Part shown: piece after piece, positions 42,545-52,004 of the stretch
Layout of the letters: each line of letters starts with the position of its first letter
Position numbering within the stretch: the first letter of the stretch is position 1
Source of the DNA: Paenibacillus mesophilus
GTDB taxonomy: Bacteria > Bacillota > Bacilli > Paenibacillales > NBRC-103111
Direction: 5' to 3'
Assembly: GCF_005938385.1 (NCBI RefSeq)
Contig: NZ_VCRA01000030.1
Coordinates: forward strand, 1-64,000
DNA: 64,000 nucleotides
Translations under genes and position numbers: made by a program
Notes under the pieces: generated by a model
Databases searched by the model: none
What the model was told of the DNA's origin: nothing
Seen by the model: only the letters and a program-made list of their open reading frames with translations

Positions 42545-45145
42545 ATGAAGCCAGGCAACAATGCCGCCGCGATCGATTCGCTGAAGAAGCAGTTCATCGA
42601 GCCGGACGACGAATTCTCGCCGCTGCCGTTCTGGTTCTGGAACGGAAGCATGAACCGGGATGAGATTATCAAGCAAATTCGCGATTTCTCAAGCAAAGGG
42701 GTGGCGGGGTTCGTCATTCATCCGAGGCTCGGCATGAGCGAATCGACGCCTTATTTATCCGACAGCTATATGGATTTGGTGGAAGCGGCCGTGGAGGAAG
42801 CGGAGCGGCTCCGGATGAAAGTGATCCTGTACGACGAAGCGATGTATCCTTCCGGCTCGGCGATGGGCATGGTGGCGAAGGAAAATCCGGCCTTCGCGAG
42901 CCGCGGGCTTAAGCTGATCGAGATGCCGTGCAACGGTGGCGAATGCACCGAGTTTGCCGTGCCGATAAAGGAAGGAGAGACGCTCGTATCCGCCCAGGCG
43001 GTCGTGAAAACGTCCGATCGCGCGTTCGATCCCGCCAGTATCGTTCTGCTGGAAGCAGAACGAGGTTCGGTCAAGTTCACTCCTCCGGATAACCGAAGCT
43101 GGGCCATTCTGTTATTCGTAGAGACATACTCCAAAGGGGTGATACGCGGCGTTTATTTCGGACAGGACGATGTCGATCCCGATGCGCCGCCGTCGGCGGA
43201 CCTGCTGAATCCGAAAGCGACGGAAACGTTCATCCGGTTGACGCATGAAGCTTATTACAGGAAGCTGAAGCGGTTTTTCGGAAGCACCGTAATCGCGATG
43301 TTCACGGACGAGCCGAACATCATGGGACGCGCTCCTATACGCGGTTTGAAGCCATGGACGGACGGATTTCTCGCATACGCCCGGAGCTTCGGGCTCGAAG
43401 AGAAGCAGTTGCCCGCGCTATGGCTCGATGCCGGGGGCCGGACCTCGGAGGTGCGCGCCGCCTATGCGAAGGCGGTCAACGCGAAGCTGGCGCACAGCTA
43501 TTACCGTCCGCTTTCGGACTGGTGCGCGGAGCACGGCATCCAACTGACCGGGCATCCCGGCCATAGCGACGAGATCGGCCTGCTCGAATATTTTCAGCTG
43601 CCGGGGCAGGATATCGTCTGGCGCGTCGTCGAGCCCGGAGAAGGCAAAGGACTGCACGGAGCGGACAGCACGCTAGGCAAATGCTCCTCGGACGCGGCGC
43701 GCCACCGCGGCAGAAGGCGGAACTTGAACGAATGCTTCGGAGCTTGCTTCAAAGCGGGTATGGGCTGGTACTTTACGGCGGACGAGATGAAATGGTACAT
43801 GGACTGGCTGTTCGTCCGCGGCGTCAACATGCTCGTGCCTCACGCGTTCTACTATTCCATCGAAGGTAAGCGGAGAGACGAGCGCCCGCCCGATGTAGGG
43901 CCGAATAGCATCTGGTGGCCTCACTACCGGACGATCAGCGACTATATGAAACGGATGAGCTGGCTCATGACGGACTCCGTAAACGCCGCCCGGGTCGCCG
44001 TTCTGTGCGAGGAAGACCGGATGCCTTGGGAAATCGCCGTACCGTTGTATGAGCATCAGATCGAGTTCAATTATTTGGAAGAGCGTCTGTTCGCGGATAG
44101 GTGCGAGCTCCGCAACGGCGCGGCCCGCATCGGGGAATACGGCTACCCGGTCATAGTGGTCGACCGTCCGGAACGGTTCGCGGATAAGACGAGAGCACGG
44201 CTGGCCGAGTTTGCGAAGATAGGAGGCACGGTCATCGTCGCTTCGGAGGCGCAAGCGGAAGTAGAAGCAGCGGTCGCCGTCGCGTCGAAGGCGCAAGCGG
44301 AAGCAGGCGCCGCATCGGCGGCGGTGCCTGTGACGGCTTCGACTTCGGCGAAAGGAATAGGCATCGCCGCTGACGGCCGGGAGCTTCCGGCGGCGCTGGA
44401 TCGACTGCTCCCCCGCGACGTTACGCTCGTCCCGGCTTGCCCTGACATTCGCAGCAGCCATGTCCGGAAAGGGGACGTTCACTTCTATTTGTTCGTGAAC
44501 GAAGGCGAGGAGCGCTGGGAAGGAACCGTCGAGCTCGGAACGGCCGGCTTCGCGGAGAAATGGGACCCGTGGGAAGGGAGTGCAGTCGCGCAGCCATTGC
44601 TGCCGTCGGCGAGCTCCGGTAAGTCCGCTGTTGTTCCTCTGGAGCTGGAACGAAGAGGGAGCGTCATCCTTTGCATCGATCCTTCCCGGCCGGCGGTCGT
44701 GTCCGAGCCGCCCGAGCCGGATCGGGTTATCCGCACGGTCCGGCTCGATTCGGGCTGGAGCGCGATCGTCCCCGGTACGGAAGCTGGGAGCGCAAGGCCG
44801 GTCGGGCTCGGCTCGTGGACCGCATGGGAAGGGATGAACCACTACTCCGGGGAGGTCGTTTACGAGAACGAGCTTCATCTGGAGCAGGAGGAAGCCGGAG
44901 CGGGCCGGGTCATCCGGCTCGACCTGGGGGACGCGGAGGAAATGACAGCGGTCGAGCTGAACGGAGTGCCGCTGGGCGTCCGGTTTTGGAAGCCGTACCG
45001 TTATGCCGACGTTTCGGCGGCGGTCCGGCCTGGCGCGAACAAGCTTCGCGTTACTGTAACGAACAGCTTGGCTAACGCATACAACGGAGCCTCCTTACCG
45101 TCCGGCTTGTTCGGACCGGTAACGGCGGACATCCTTGAGATTTAA
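42545..45145 (+). CDS. Large glycoside hydrolase (rhamnosidase/GH106-like)
   Basis: 866 residues. The N-terminal FSPLPFWFWNGSMNRDEIIK, KGVAGFVIHPRLGM and VILYDEAMYPSGSA stretches are typical of the GH106/rhamnosidase-like family with a central TIM barrel and C-terminal galactose-binding-like domain (SGWSAIVPGTEA, VIRLDLGDAEEMT). The catalytic residues cannot be fixed by eye. An Ala/Glu-rich low-complexity insert lies at about residues 565-600. The ATG follows AGGGG. It has no signal peptide and follows the GH2 gene, so both probably work on the same imported glycan. Confidence 0.8.
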   Translation: MKPGNNAAAIDSLKKQFIEPDDEFSPLPFWFWNGSMNRDEIIKQIRDFSSKGVAGFVIHPRLGMSESTPYLSDSYMDLVEAAVEEAERLRMKVILYDEAMYPSGSAMGMVAKENPAFASRGLKLIEMPCNGGECTEFAVPIKEGETLVSAQAVVKTSDRAFDPASIVLLEAERGSVKFTPPDNRSWAILLFVETYSKGVIRGVYFGQDDVDPDAPPSADLLNPKATETFIRLTHEAYYRKLKRFFGSTVIAMFTDEPNIMGRAPIRGLKPWTDGFLAYARSFGLEEKQLPALWLDAGGRTSEVRAAYAKAVNAKLAHSYYRPLSDWCAEHGIQLTGHPGHSDEIGLLEYFQLPGQDIVWRVVEPGEGKGLHGADSTLGKCSSDAARHRGRRRNLNECFGACFKAGMGWYFTADEMKWYMDWLFVRGVNMLVPHAFYYSIEGKRRDERPPDVGPNSIWWPHYRTISDYMKRMSWLMTDSVNAARVAVLCEEDRMPWEIAVPLYEHQIEFNYLEERLFADRCELRNGAARIGEYGYPVIVVDRPERFADKTRARLAEFAKIGGTVIVASEAQAEVEAAVAVASKAQAEAGAASAAVPVTASTSAKGIGIAADGRELPAALDRLLPRDVTLVPACPDIRSSHVRKGDVHFYLFVNEGEERWEGTVELGTAGFAEKWDPWEGSAVAQPLLPSASSGKSAVVPLELERRGSVILCIDPSRPAVVSEPPEPDRVIRTVRLDSGWSAIVPGTEAGSARPVGLGSWTAWEGMNHYSGEVVYENELHLEQEEAGAGRVIRLDLGDAEEMTAVELNGVPLGVRFWKPYRYADVSAAVRPGANKLRVTVTNSLANAYNGASLPSGLFGPVTADILEI

Positions 45146-45222
45146 GTAATTCGACGAGAGCCCCCTCCGGCAACGGTAGGGGGCTGCAATTTTGGCGTTG
45201 AACGAACCAAACTTCACTGTTA

Positions 45223-45405
45223 CGGAACTCAATTTCGCTAATCGCTTGCAAGACGGGCGAATTCGGCATATAGCGATCCAAATTTCGTTAATACTGAACT
45301 TAAGGTTAGTAATAGTTACTTCAGGTTCACTGTTCCACCGATTGCCGGTTAGCAGAGCCCAATAGCGCAACGAGGTTCACAAATAAGCAAATTAGATTCA
45401 TTGTT
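45223..45405. repeat. Dyad array with second copy of the dispersed repeat
   Basis: Positions 45290-45405 match 126-242, with AATA-starting dyads at 45290, 45311, 45361 and 45382 (spacings 21, 50, 21). Just before it, AATTTCGCTAAT (45231) and AATTTCGTTAAT (45281) lie 50 bp apart. There is no gene in 45146-45434. Confidence 0.65.
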
Positions 45406-45434
45406 CGCTGAAATGCCTTATATTAGCATCGCTG

Positions 45435-45821
45435 TTATTCCGATCCGCCGAAAGCGATCCGGTACCCGTTCAAATCGCGGATCGTAAATTCCTTCCACCA
45501 GCCGTCCAACGCGGAGTGGACGATTTCGGCGCCTTTGCCGGCAAACTCCTCCCGCAAGCCGAACACTCCCGCGGCATTCGTGTAGCAGAACGCATCGAAG
45601 TAAAGTCCGCCTTCCGCGGACGACGGAGGCCTAATGTCGCTCGGATTCCGGGCCGGATGCAGGATGAAGCATACGCCGTCTCTCGATACGTGGGAGTGCC
45701 CTCCGATCGATTCGTGAACGAATCCCAAATGTTTGTAGTAGTTTACAGCCGCCTGCTCATCCACGACGAGCATGACCATCGACGGTCCCGATAAAGGTTT
45801 TGTTCCTGAAACTTCCGCCAT
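45435..45821 (-). CDS. VOC family protein
   Basis: 128 residues forming one vicinal-oxygen-chelate module (MVMLVVDEQAAVNYYKHLGF at the start; FTIRDLNGYRIAFGG at the end). The ATG at 45821 follows AAGGAGAAATATCGA. The much longer open frame upstream on this strand is a shadow of the AraC gene and is not coding. Function unknown; small VOC proteins often bind an antibiotic or process a dicarbonyl. Confidence 0.85.
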   Translation of the reverse strand: MAEVSGTKPLSGPSMVMLVVDEQAAVNYYKHLGFVHESIGGHSHVSRDGVCFILHPARNPSDIRPPSSAEGGLYFDAFCYTNAAGVFGLREEFAGKGAEIVHSALDGWWKEFTIRDLNGYRIAFGGSE

Positions 45822-46034
45822 TCGATATTTCTCCTTCGCCTCTAGGATGGTGGTTACACCCTCTTGATGCCGATTGACGATCGATTCCTGACAAACGGCG
45901 CGAATTTTTTTCTGCATCCCCGGCCGGCTTTCCGGTATAATCAGAAACGACAGGCATCTGGTGGCTCCCCCGGAAGTAATAGGAATATTAGTTGCGAATG
46001 ATACGAGACATGTTCCACGGATGGAGGTTGCGGC

Positions 46035-46874
46035 ATGACGATCAAATGGATCGACTTGTCTCCGAATCATATCGATATATACGAGCAGAAGCATATGGGC
46101 GGCCATCTCGTATCCGAGCACCATCATCAGACGCATCAGCTGCTGTTCGTGCTCGAGGGCGAAGGAACGATCCGACTGGACGGGGAAAACCGCGAGCTGG
46201 CCGTCAACGATACCGCGCTCATCGTTCCGTTCTCCGTCCATTCCGTCAAGTCCGATTCGAGGCTGACGCTGCTCGTGCTCGCATTCGACGAAGCGGCGCT
46301 CGATCCGGAAATGGCCGAGCAGCTGCTCCGCACCCATTTTCAAACATCGGTCCTCATGAAGCCGAATATATTTACGGGGAGCGAGCTGCGTCAAATGCTG
46401 CGGAAAATGCTGTTCGAGCAAACGAAGGAGCCTTCCGTACTCGGCAGGCTGTCGCTCAAAATCCAGCTGTCGCAGCTGCTGCTGTCGCTCGCCCGGTCCG
46501 TCCAAAGCCCGGCGGGAGGGACCGGCTCCAATCGGCTCCGCGCGGAGAAAATCCGCAGCTATATCGATTCGCACTATTTCGATCCGCTGACGGCGGTGGA
46601 CATCGCGTCCAAACTCGGCATCAGCACCCGGCACGTGAACAACATTTTCAAGGAGCGGTACGACATGACGCCGATGCAGTATTTGACGGAGGTGCGCATC
46701 CGCCTCGCCCAGAAGCTGCTCGCGGAAACCGGTAAAGATATTATCTCCATCTGCTTCGAGGTCGGATACGACTCCGTCTCCACGTTTTACCGTTCGTTCA
46801 AGGCCGTCGCGAAAATATCGCCGAAAACCTACAGGGAGCTCAATACGTCCGGGCAAGCGGAATATGCGGAATGA
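46035..46874 (+). CDS. AraC family transcriptional regulator
   Basis: 279 residues. The N-terminal cupin (about 15-90) has the metal-site-like HHHQTHQLLFVLEGEG and the C-terminal AraC double HTH (about 180-275) includes TAVDIASKLGISTRHVNNIF and IISICFEVGYDSVSTFYRSF. It presumably senses a sugar. The ATG follows GGAGG. Likely targets are nearby carbohydrate genes, but none is divergently paired. Confidence 0.92.
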   Translation: MTIKWIDLSPNHIDIYEQKHMGGHLVSEHHHQTHQLLFVLEGEGTIRLDGENRELAVNDTALIVPFSVHSVKSDSRLTLLVLAFDEAALDPEMAEQLLRTHFQTSVLMKPNIFTGSELRQMLRKMLFEQTKEPSVLGRLSLKIQLSQLLLSLARSVQSPAGGTGSNRLRAEKIRSYIDSHYFDPLTAVDIASKLGISTRHVNNIFKERYDMTPMQYLTEVRIRLAQKLLAETGKDIISICFEVGYDSVSTFYRSFKAVAKISPKTYRELNTSGQAEYAE

Positions 46875-46951
46875 GATGTTCAAGTTAGTCTTCTTCGTAT
46901 CGGGGCGGGTGGGCGCTGGGGCTGGCGAAAGCTGGCGGGGCGTTGAGACAA

Positions 46952-47099
46952 AATAGCGGCTGTTTGTGACTCTTATAGGATCACATTGCGGTGTGGGGAC
47001 GATATAGGATTATTGACCATTTGATTAGAATAAGGGTCCCAAATCGCTCTTATTTGGGGAAAAAAACCGGTTTTGGACAAAATAAAGGGTAGAAAGTGA
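46952..47099. repeat. Four-dyad array, last unit split by a mobile hairpin element
   Basis: Units start at 46952 (AATAGCGGC), 47002 (ATATAGGAT), 47029 (AATAAGGGT) and 47081 (AATAAAGGG); spacings are 50, 27 and 52. The right arm of unit four is missing here; a matching GGCTCTTATT appears just after the element at 47100-47297. Confidence 0.55.
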
Positions 47100-47297
47100 G
47101 GTTGTTGAAAAAGTCTGCAAGAGAGGAAGCGGTGAAGGCAAGAGGTGGGGGAATGCGCTCCACTTCCGTTAAAATCATGTTGTTTTTTGAATTTTCAGCG
47201 GTTACAACCCGATTTTAAAGTCAGCCGCTTCGCTTTACGCACATCTCCCCCACCTCTTTTTGTGCTCCAACACTCTCTTTAGACTTTTTCAACAACC
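47100..47297. mobile_element. MITE-like hairpin element, copy 1
   Basis: 198 bp bounded by perfect 17-bp inverted repeats (GGTTGTTGAAAAAGTCT and its complement). Internally the strings GAGGTGGGGGA and TCCCCCACCTC form further arms. It has no coding capacity. Flanks AGAAAGTG and AGAAAAGG look like an imperfect target duplication. Other copies are at 53256 and 63743. Confidence 0.8.
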
Positions 47298-47342
47298 TAA
47301 GAAAAGGCTCTTATTCCAAGCCGATGATTGTACTAGGGCAGA

Positions 47343-47879
47343 TCACTTCCGCCGTTCGCTGACAGACGATTTTAATAAAGCTCCGATCGTCTCCTTCAGC
47401 CAGTCGCGGTCGCATTGCAGCAGGGCGATCCGGTGGCTGATCGACAGATCGACGCCATGTCCGTGTCCGTGACGGGGGACGGACCCCAGCACTGCGAGCA
47501 GCTGCTCCGTTCTCTTCAGTCTTTCCGCCAGCAGCGCCAGCGCCTCCGAAGCGGGGAGATGATCGATGAACATAAGGCCGATGTCGCCGGAAGGCGTTAC
47601 ATTTTCCACGCTCGACAAGACGCTTCGCAGCAGCTCTTGAAATCTGGCTTCCCCGCGCTCCGTAATCGAGTACATTTGCCGGGGCGGCCGATTCCCCTCC
47701 TGTTCCACGCTCACGTCGACACAGCCGGCTTGATTGAGCCTTTTCAAGATCGCGTAGGCCGTCGCCTTCTTCATATCGGAAACCTGCCCGAGGTTGCGTT
47801 CGATAAATTCGTTGATCTGATAGCCGTGCTGGCTTTGTGCCATCAACAAGCCCAATACGAGCAGCTCGCGTTCATCCAT
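47343..47879 (-). CDS. PadR family transcriptional regulator
   Basis: 178 residues. The N-terminal winged helix (LVLGLLMAQSQHGYQINEFI, KKATAYAILKRLNQAGCV) and a C-terminal helix for dimerisation match PadR/Vir-type regulators. The ATG follows GGAGGATCAACATC. It is divergent from a small membrane-protein gene and may regulate it. Confidence 0.9.
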   Translation of the reverse strand: MDERELLVLGLLMAQSQHGYQINEFIERNLGQVSDMKKATAYAILKRLNQAGCVDVSVEQEGNRPPRQMYSITERGEARFQELLRSVLSSVENVTPSGDIGLMFIDHLPASEALALLAERLKRTEQLLAVLGSVPRHGHGHGVDLSISHRIALLQCDRDWLKETIGALLKSSVSERRK

Positions 47880-48084
47880 GATGTTGATCCTCCTTGCTTC
47901 GTTCATCCCCATTATAGTAACTTTGACGGGAAGATCAAAAATTTGATAACCTACTCATGTATTATTAATCACGCGTGACTATAGGCGTGCTCAAAATATC
48001 CGGCATGCCGCGCCATCGGCGCGAACCGGGTGAAATGTCCGTCGGTACGGTTCGGCGGACCGTCTACAGTGCGGAGGAGGTTTT

Positions 48085-48534
48085 ATGATGTACGGTTTTT
48101 GGCTGTTCATCCATTTATCCGGGCTATGCGTCTGGCTTGGCTCGCTCGTTGCCGTCGGCATTCTGCTCACGGCCATGAAGAAGCAAATTCATTCCGCCGA
48201 TGTGGGAGCGCTGGTCAAGAAAACGGTCCGCACGTTCAATTTCCTTACGCATCCGAGCGCCTTCCTCGTTCTCGTGAGCGGTGTCCTCATGCTGCTCCAG
48301 ATGGGACTCGGGTCGGACAAACCGTTCTGGATGATCTACATGGAGCGGGTCGGAGGCATGGTCATTCTGCTGTTTATCGTCGTCATCTCGATGATGGGAA
48401 GACGCATGGTGAAGCGGATTTCCGGCGGTGTCGCCCATACGGCTTCGTCCTCCATCACCTCCTACGTGACGGGGCTCGCCGTCAGCTCCGCCTTCGTCTT
48501 GTCGATTATTTTCGTCGTCAGCGGCAAATATTAA
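48085..48534 (+). CDS. Hypothetical four-helix membrane protein
   Basis: 149 residues with four hydrophobic segments; His residues in FIHLSGLCVWLGSL and FNFLTHPSAFLVLVSG resemble the haem-ligand pattern of CopD/DUF2269-like proteins. A GGAGGAGG site precedes its ATG. It is divergent from the PadR gene and probably its target. Haem or copper binding is a guess. Confidence 0.72.
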   Translation: MMYGFWLFIHLSGLCVWLGSLVAVGILLTAMKKQIHSADVGALVKKTVRTFNFLTHPSAFLVLVSGVLMLLQMGLGSDKPFWMIYMERVGGMVILLFIVVISMMGRRMVKRISGGVAHTASSSITSYVTGLAVSSAFVLSIIFVVSGKY

Positions 48535-48631
48535 CGTTCGATTCCGTGGGCGCCCGATTGTAGGGCGCTCTTTGTTTTTAAGCGGCCAAGTTTCGAATTC
48601 GCTTCCGAAATTAAGAATCGTCTTCCCGGAG

Positions 48632-48664
48632 TTGTAAGAAAAGCGCTTTAGCTTTCGATACAAT
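48632..48664 (+). promoter_or_regulatory. Promoter with cre-like site
   Basis: The palindrome AAAGCGCTTT (48640-48649) is the core of a catabolite-repression (CcpA) site and overlaps the -35 region expected for a -10 like TACAAT (48659-48664). Catabolite repression of the downstream sugar operon is therefore likely. Confidence 0.45.
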
Positions 48665-48697
48665 ACGGGTATACGAACGACGAAGGGAGCAATGAAC

Positions 48698-49849
48698 ATG
48701 GCAGTGCGCAATATCGGAATTATTATGAACGGGGTAACCGGCCGCATGGGGACGAACCAGCATTTGATCCGCTCCATCTTGGCCATTCGCAATCAGGGAG
48801 GCGTCGCGCTTCCGGGCGGGGACGTCATCATGCCGGACCCGATTCTGGTCGGCAGACAGGAGAACAAGCTGCAGGCGCTTGCCGCAGCGCACGGAGTCGC
48901 CCGTTGGAGCACCGATCTGGAGGCATGCCTCGCCGATCCTTATAATGAAATTTATTTCGACAGCCAAACGACGGTTCGCCGTGCGGAAAGCATCAAGCAG
49001 GCGATCGCGGCAGGCAAACATATTTACTGCGAGAAACCGACGGCCGTCGATCTGGAAGGCTCGATGGGGCTGGCCCGCATCGCCCGCGAGGCCGGGGTGA
49101 AGAACGGCGTCGTGCAGGACAAACTGTTCCTGCCCGGTCTGTTGAAATTGAAGCGGCTGATCGACTCCGGCTTCTTCGGGCGCATCTTGTCCGTACGGAT
49201 GGAATTCGGCTACTGGGTGTTCGAGGGCGATTGGCAGCCGGGGCAGCGGCCTTCGTGGAACTACCGCAAGGAAGACGGCGGCGGCATCATCGTCGACATG
49301 TTCGCGCACTGGCGGTATGTGCTGGACAACCTGTTCGGAGAAGTGAAGTCCGTCTCTTGTCTTGCAGCCACCCATATCCCGAAACGGCTTGACGAGCAAG
49401 GCGTTCCTTACGATTGTACGGCGGACGATGCGGCTTATGCGACGTTCGAATTGGAAGGCGGCATTATCGTGCAGGCGAACTCATCCTGGGCGGTGCGCGT
49501 CGACCGCGACGACTTGCTGACGGTAACGGTAGACGGCACGGAAGGCAGCGCCGTGGCCGGCTTGCGCGATTGCAAAGCGCAGCACCGCGTCAATACGCCG
49601 AAGCCGGTATGGAACCCGGACATTCCGAATCCGTTCAAGTTCCGCGACCAATGGGTGCAGGTGCCGGACAACACGACGTTCGATAACGCTTTCAAGGTGC
49701 AGTGGGAAATGTTTCTGAAGCATATCGTCATCGATACGCCGTTCCCGTGGGATTTGCTCGAAGGCGCGAAAGGCACCCAGCTTGCCGATCTCGGGCTACA
49801 ATCGTGGCAAGAGCGCCGCTGGATCGACGTACCGAAGCTGAGCTTGTAG
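48698..49849 (+). CDS. Gfo/Idh/MocA family oxidoreductase 1
   Basis: 383 residues. An N-terminal Rossmann domain binds NAD(P) (GIIMNGVTGRMGTNQ), the family motif CEKPTAV is near 113, and the C-terminal alpha/beta domain has DMFAHWRYVLDNLFG with a His that may act in catalysis. The ATG at 48698 has GGGAG eight bases upstream; the ATG two codons earlier is too close. First gene of a four-gene operon with a DUF993 protein, a TIM-barrel epimerase and a second oxidoreductase. Its likely step is oxidation of a sugar or sugar derivative to a keto form. Confidence 0.9.
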   Translation: MAVRNIGIIMNGVTGRMGTNQHLIRSILAIRNQGGVALPGGDVIMPDPILVGRQENKLQALAAAHGVARWSTDLEACLADPYNEIYFDSQTTVRRAESIKQAIAAGKHIYCEKPTAVDLEGSMGLARIAREAGVKNGVVQDKLFLPGLLKLKRLIDSGFFGRILSVRMEFGYWVFEGDWQPGQRPSWNYRKEDGGGIIVDMFAHWRYVLDNLFGEVKSVSCLAATHIPKRLDEQGVPYDCTADDAAYATFELEGGIIVQANSSWAVRVDRDDLLTVTVDGTEGSAVAGLRDCKAQHRVNTPKPVWNPDIPNPFKFRDQWVQVPDNTTFDNAFKVQWEMFLKHIVIDTPFPWDLLEGAKGTQLADLGLQSWQERRWIDVPKLSL

Positions 49850-49862
49850 GGAGGGAGCCATT

Positions 49863-51032
49863 ATGGCAAAAACGCTGCTCCTCCCCCGCGCGGGGGGAGA
49901 ACTGTACGAATATACGCCGGGCAAAGCGGCATCGTTCTCCGTGCCGGCGAAGCCGTTCACAGGCCGCATCGCGTTCTCGGCCGCACATGTCGTCTGCGAT
50001 CCGTTCGCGGACGCCGATCCGCTGCATCAGGCTCAGATCGATTGGAACTCGACGCTCTCGTACCGCCATCACCTGTGGTCGCTCGGCCTTGCCGTAGCGG
50101 AGGCGATGGATACGGCCCAGCGCGGGATGGGGCTCGACTGGAACCGCTCGAAGGAGCTGATCCGCCGTTCGATCGCGGAAGCGCGTTCGGTAGGAGGGCG
50201 CATCGCCTGCGGAGCGGGAACGGACCATTTGGCGCCCGGACCGCACGTGACGCTTGAAGCCGTGGAAGCGGCTTATGAAGAGCAGGTCGGCTTCGTCGAA
50301 GGCGAAGGCGGACAAGTGATTCTCATGGCCAGCCGCGCCCTTGCCGCATGCGCGAAAGGGCCGGAAGATTACGAACGGGTATACGGCCGCATATTGGGAC
50401 AAGTGAAGCAGCCGGTCATTCTTCACTGGCTGGGCGACATGTTCGACCCGGCGCTCGCGGGGTATTGGGGCTACAAGGACGATTTGGACGCGGCCATGGA
50501 CGTATGTCTACGCGTGATCCGGGCGAATGCGGACAAGGTGGACGGCATCAAAATATCGCTGCTCGACGCCGGCAAAGAAATCCGGATGCGCCGGCTGCTG
50601 CCGGAGGGCGTCAAGATGTATACCGGCGACGACTTCAACTATCCGGAGCTGATCCGCGGCGACGAGCAAGGATACAGCCACGCGCTGCTCGGCATATTCG
50701 ACGCGATCGCGCCGGCCGCGGCGCAAGCGCTTCATGCGCTGGATGCGGGGGATATGGACAGCTACGAAGCGATCATGGAGCCGACCGTAGCGTTGTCGCG
50801 GCATATTTTCCAGAAGCCGACTTACGCGTACAAGACGGGAATCGTATTCATGGCTTATTTGAACGGCCGCCAGTCGCATTTCCGGATGATCGGCGGCGCG
50901 GAAGGCTCGCGCTCGATCGTCCATCTGGCGGAGCTGTTCGTGCTGGCCGACCGGGCCGGGCTGCTTGCCGATCCGGAGCTCGCCGTGCAGCGGATGAAGC
51001 CGGTGCTGGCGCTAGCCGGAATCAAGGGCTGA
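49863..51032 (+). CDS. DUF993 protein (dihydrodipicolinate-synthase-like fold)
   Basis: 389 residues. The family is related to N-acetylneuraminate lyase/DHDPS TIM barrels. Visible motifs are the opening GRIAFSAAHVVCDPFADADP, GQVILMASRALA, QPVILHWLGDMFDP and the probable Schiff-base Lys in KVDGIKISLLDAG. A likely reaction is aldol cleavage or dehydration of a keto-sugar acid. The start is 13 bp after the first oxidoreductase, with GGAGGG upstream. Substrate unknown. Confidence 0.85.
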   Translation: MAKTLLLPRAGGELYEYTPGKAASFSVPAKPFTGRIAFSAAHVVCDPFADADPLHQAQIDWNSTLSYRHHLWSLGLAVAEAMDTAQRGMGLDWNRSKELIRRSIAEARSVGGRIACGAGTDHLAPGPHVTLEAVEAAYEEQVGFVEGEGGQVILMASRALAACAKGPEDYERVYGRILGQVKQPVILHWLGDMFDPALAGYWGYKDDLDAAMDVCLRVIRANADKVDGIKISLLDAGKEIRMRRLLPEGVKMYTGDDFNYPELIRGDEQGYSHALLGIFDAIAPAAAQALHALDAGDMDSYEAIMEPTVALSRHIFQKPTYAYKTGIVFMAYLNGRQSHFRMIGGAEGSRSIVHLAELFVLADRAGLLADPELAVQRMKPVLALAGIKG

Positions 51033-51092
51033 TCGGTAAATTTAGTATTGCCAGTTAGTCCCTTTTGAAGTACATTACGGGAGGGAAGCATT

Positions 51093-51914
51093 GTGGAGCC
51101 TCTACTTTCCATAGATAGACTCAGCCTGAACCAGATTACGACGGACCGGCTGAATATGCGGGAAGCGGTCGATGTGACCGTCCGCGCCGAAGTGCCTTGG
51201 ATCGCCCTATGGCGGCATAAAGTCGCCGAGGCGGGTCTCGCCGAGAGCAAGCGGCTCGTGCGCGACGCCGGGCTGCGCGTATCCAGCCTGTGCCGCGGCG
51301 GATATTTTCCGGCTGCGACGGCGGAAGAGCGCAAGATGCGTCTCGACGACAACCGCCGCGCCGTCGAGGAAGCGGCCGAGCTCGGCACCGACGTGCTTGT
51401 GCTCGTCTGCGGCCCGGCGCCGGACCGCGACATCGATTTCGCCCGCAAGACGGTCGAGGAGGCGATCGCCGAGCTCGCGCCGTTCGCCCGCTCGCACGGA
51501 GTCAAGCTCGGCATCGAGCCGCTCCATCCGATGTATGCCGCGGAGCGGTCGGTGATCAATACGCTGGCGCAAGCGAATACGCTTGCCGAGAAGTTCGACG
51601 CCGATCATGTCGGAGTCGTCATCGACGCCTTCCACGTATGGTGGGACCCGGAGCTGTACGCGCAAATCGAACGGGCGAAAGGCCGCATTCTCGGCTTCCA
51701 CGTCTCGGATTGGATCGTACCGGTACCGGATCTGCTCATGGGCCGCGGCATGATGGGAGACGGCGTCATCGAACTGCGGCGGATGCGTCATGCAGTGGAA
51801 GCGGCCGGATATGCCGGCGCCATCGAAGTGGAAATATTCAACCGGCAAGTATGGGATATGCAAGGGGACGAGGCGCTGGCCTTGATCAAAGAGCGTTACT
51901 TGGAGCATGTGTAA
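51093..51914 (+). CDS. Sugar phosphate isomerase/epimerase family protein
   Basis: 273 residues forming a xylose-isomerase-like TIM barrel, with metal-binding residues in LGIEPLHPMY, VVIDAFHVWWDPELY, GFHVSDW and EVEIFN. Such enzymes epimerise keto-sugars or isomerise inositols. The start is GTG at 51093, seven bases after GGGAGGG. It lies between the DUF993 gene and the second oxidoreductase in the same operon. Confidence 0.9.
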   Translation: MEPLLSIDRLSLNQITTDRLNMREAVDVTVRAEVPWIALWRHKVAEAGLAESKRLVRDAGLRVSSLCRGGYFPAATAEERKMRLDDNRRAVEEAAELGTDVLVLVCGPAPDRDIDFARKTVEEAIAELAPFARSHGVKLGIEPLHPMYAAERSVINTLAQANTLAEKFDADHVGVVIDAFHVWWDPELYAQIERAKGRILGFHVSDWIVPVPDLLMGRGMMGDGVIELRRMRHAVEAAGYAGAIEVEIFNRQVWDMQGDEALALIKERYLEHV

Positions 51915-52004
51915 AGTCCCAACTGTTAGTGAAAAAGAATGAATGTTTGCCCGGACAGCCCAGCTATCCGGGCAATAGCCTATTCGGTGCGGAGGAGACC
52001 GCTA

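Noticed and set aside
43673..44878. 401-residue minus-strand ORF
   Set aside because: Shadow of the large hydrolase; Arg-rich and without motifs.
45435..46883. 482-residue minus-strand protein
   Set aside because: Only the last 128 residues form a VOC protein with its own ribosome site; the rest is antisense to the AraC gene.
47100..47297. Complete insertion sequence
   Set aside because: At about 200 bp it has no transposase frame; it can only be a non-autonomous element.
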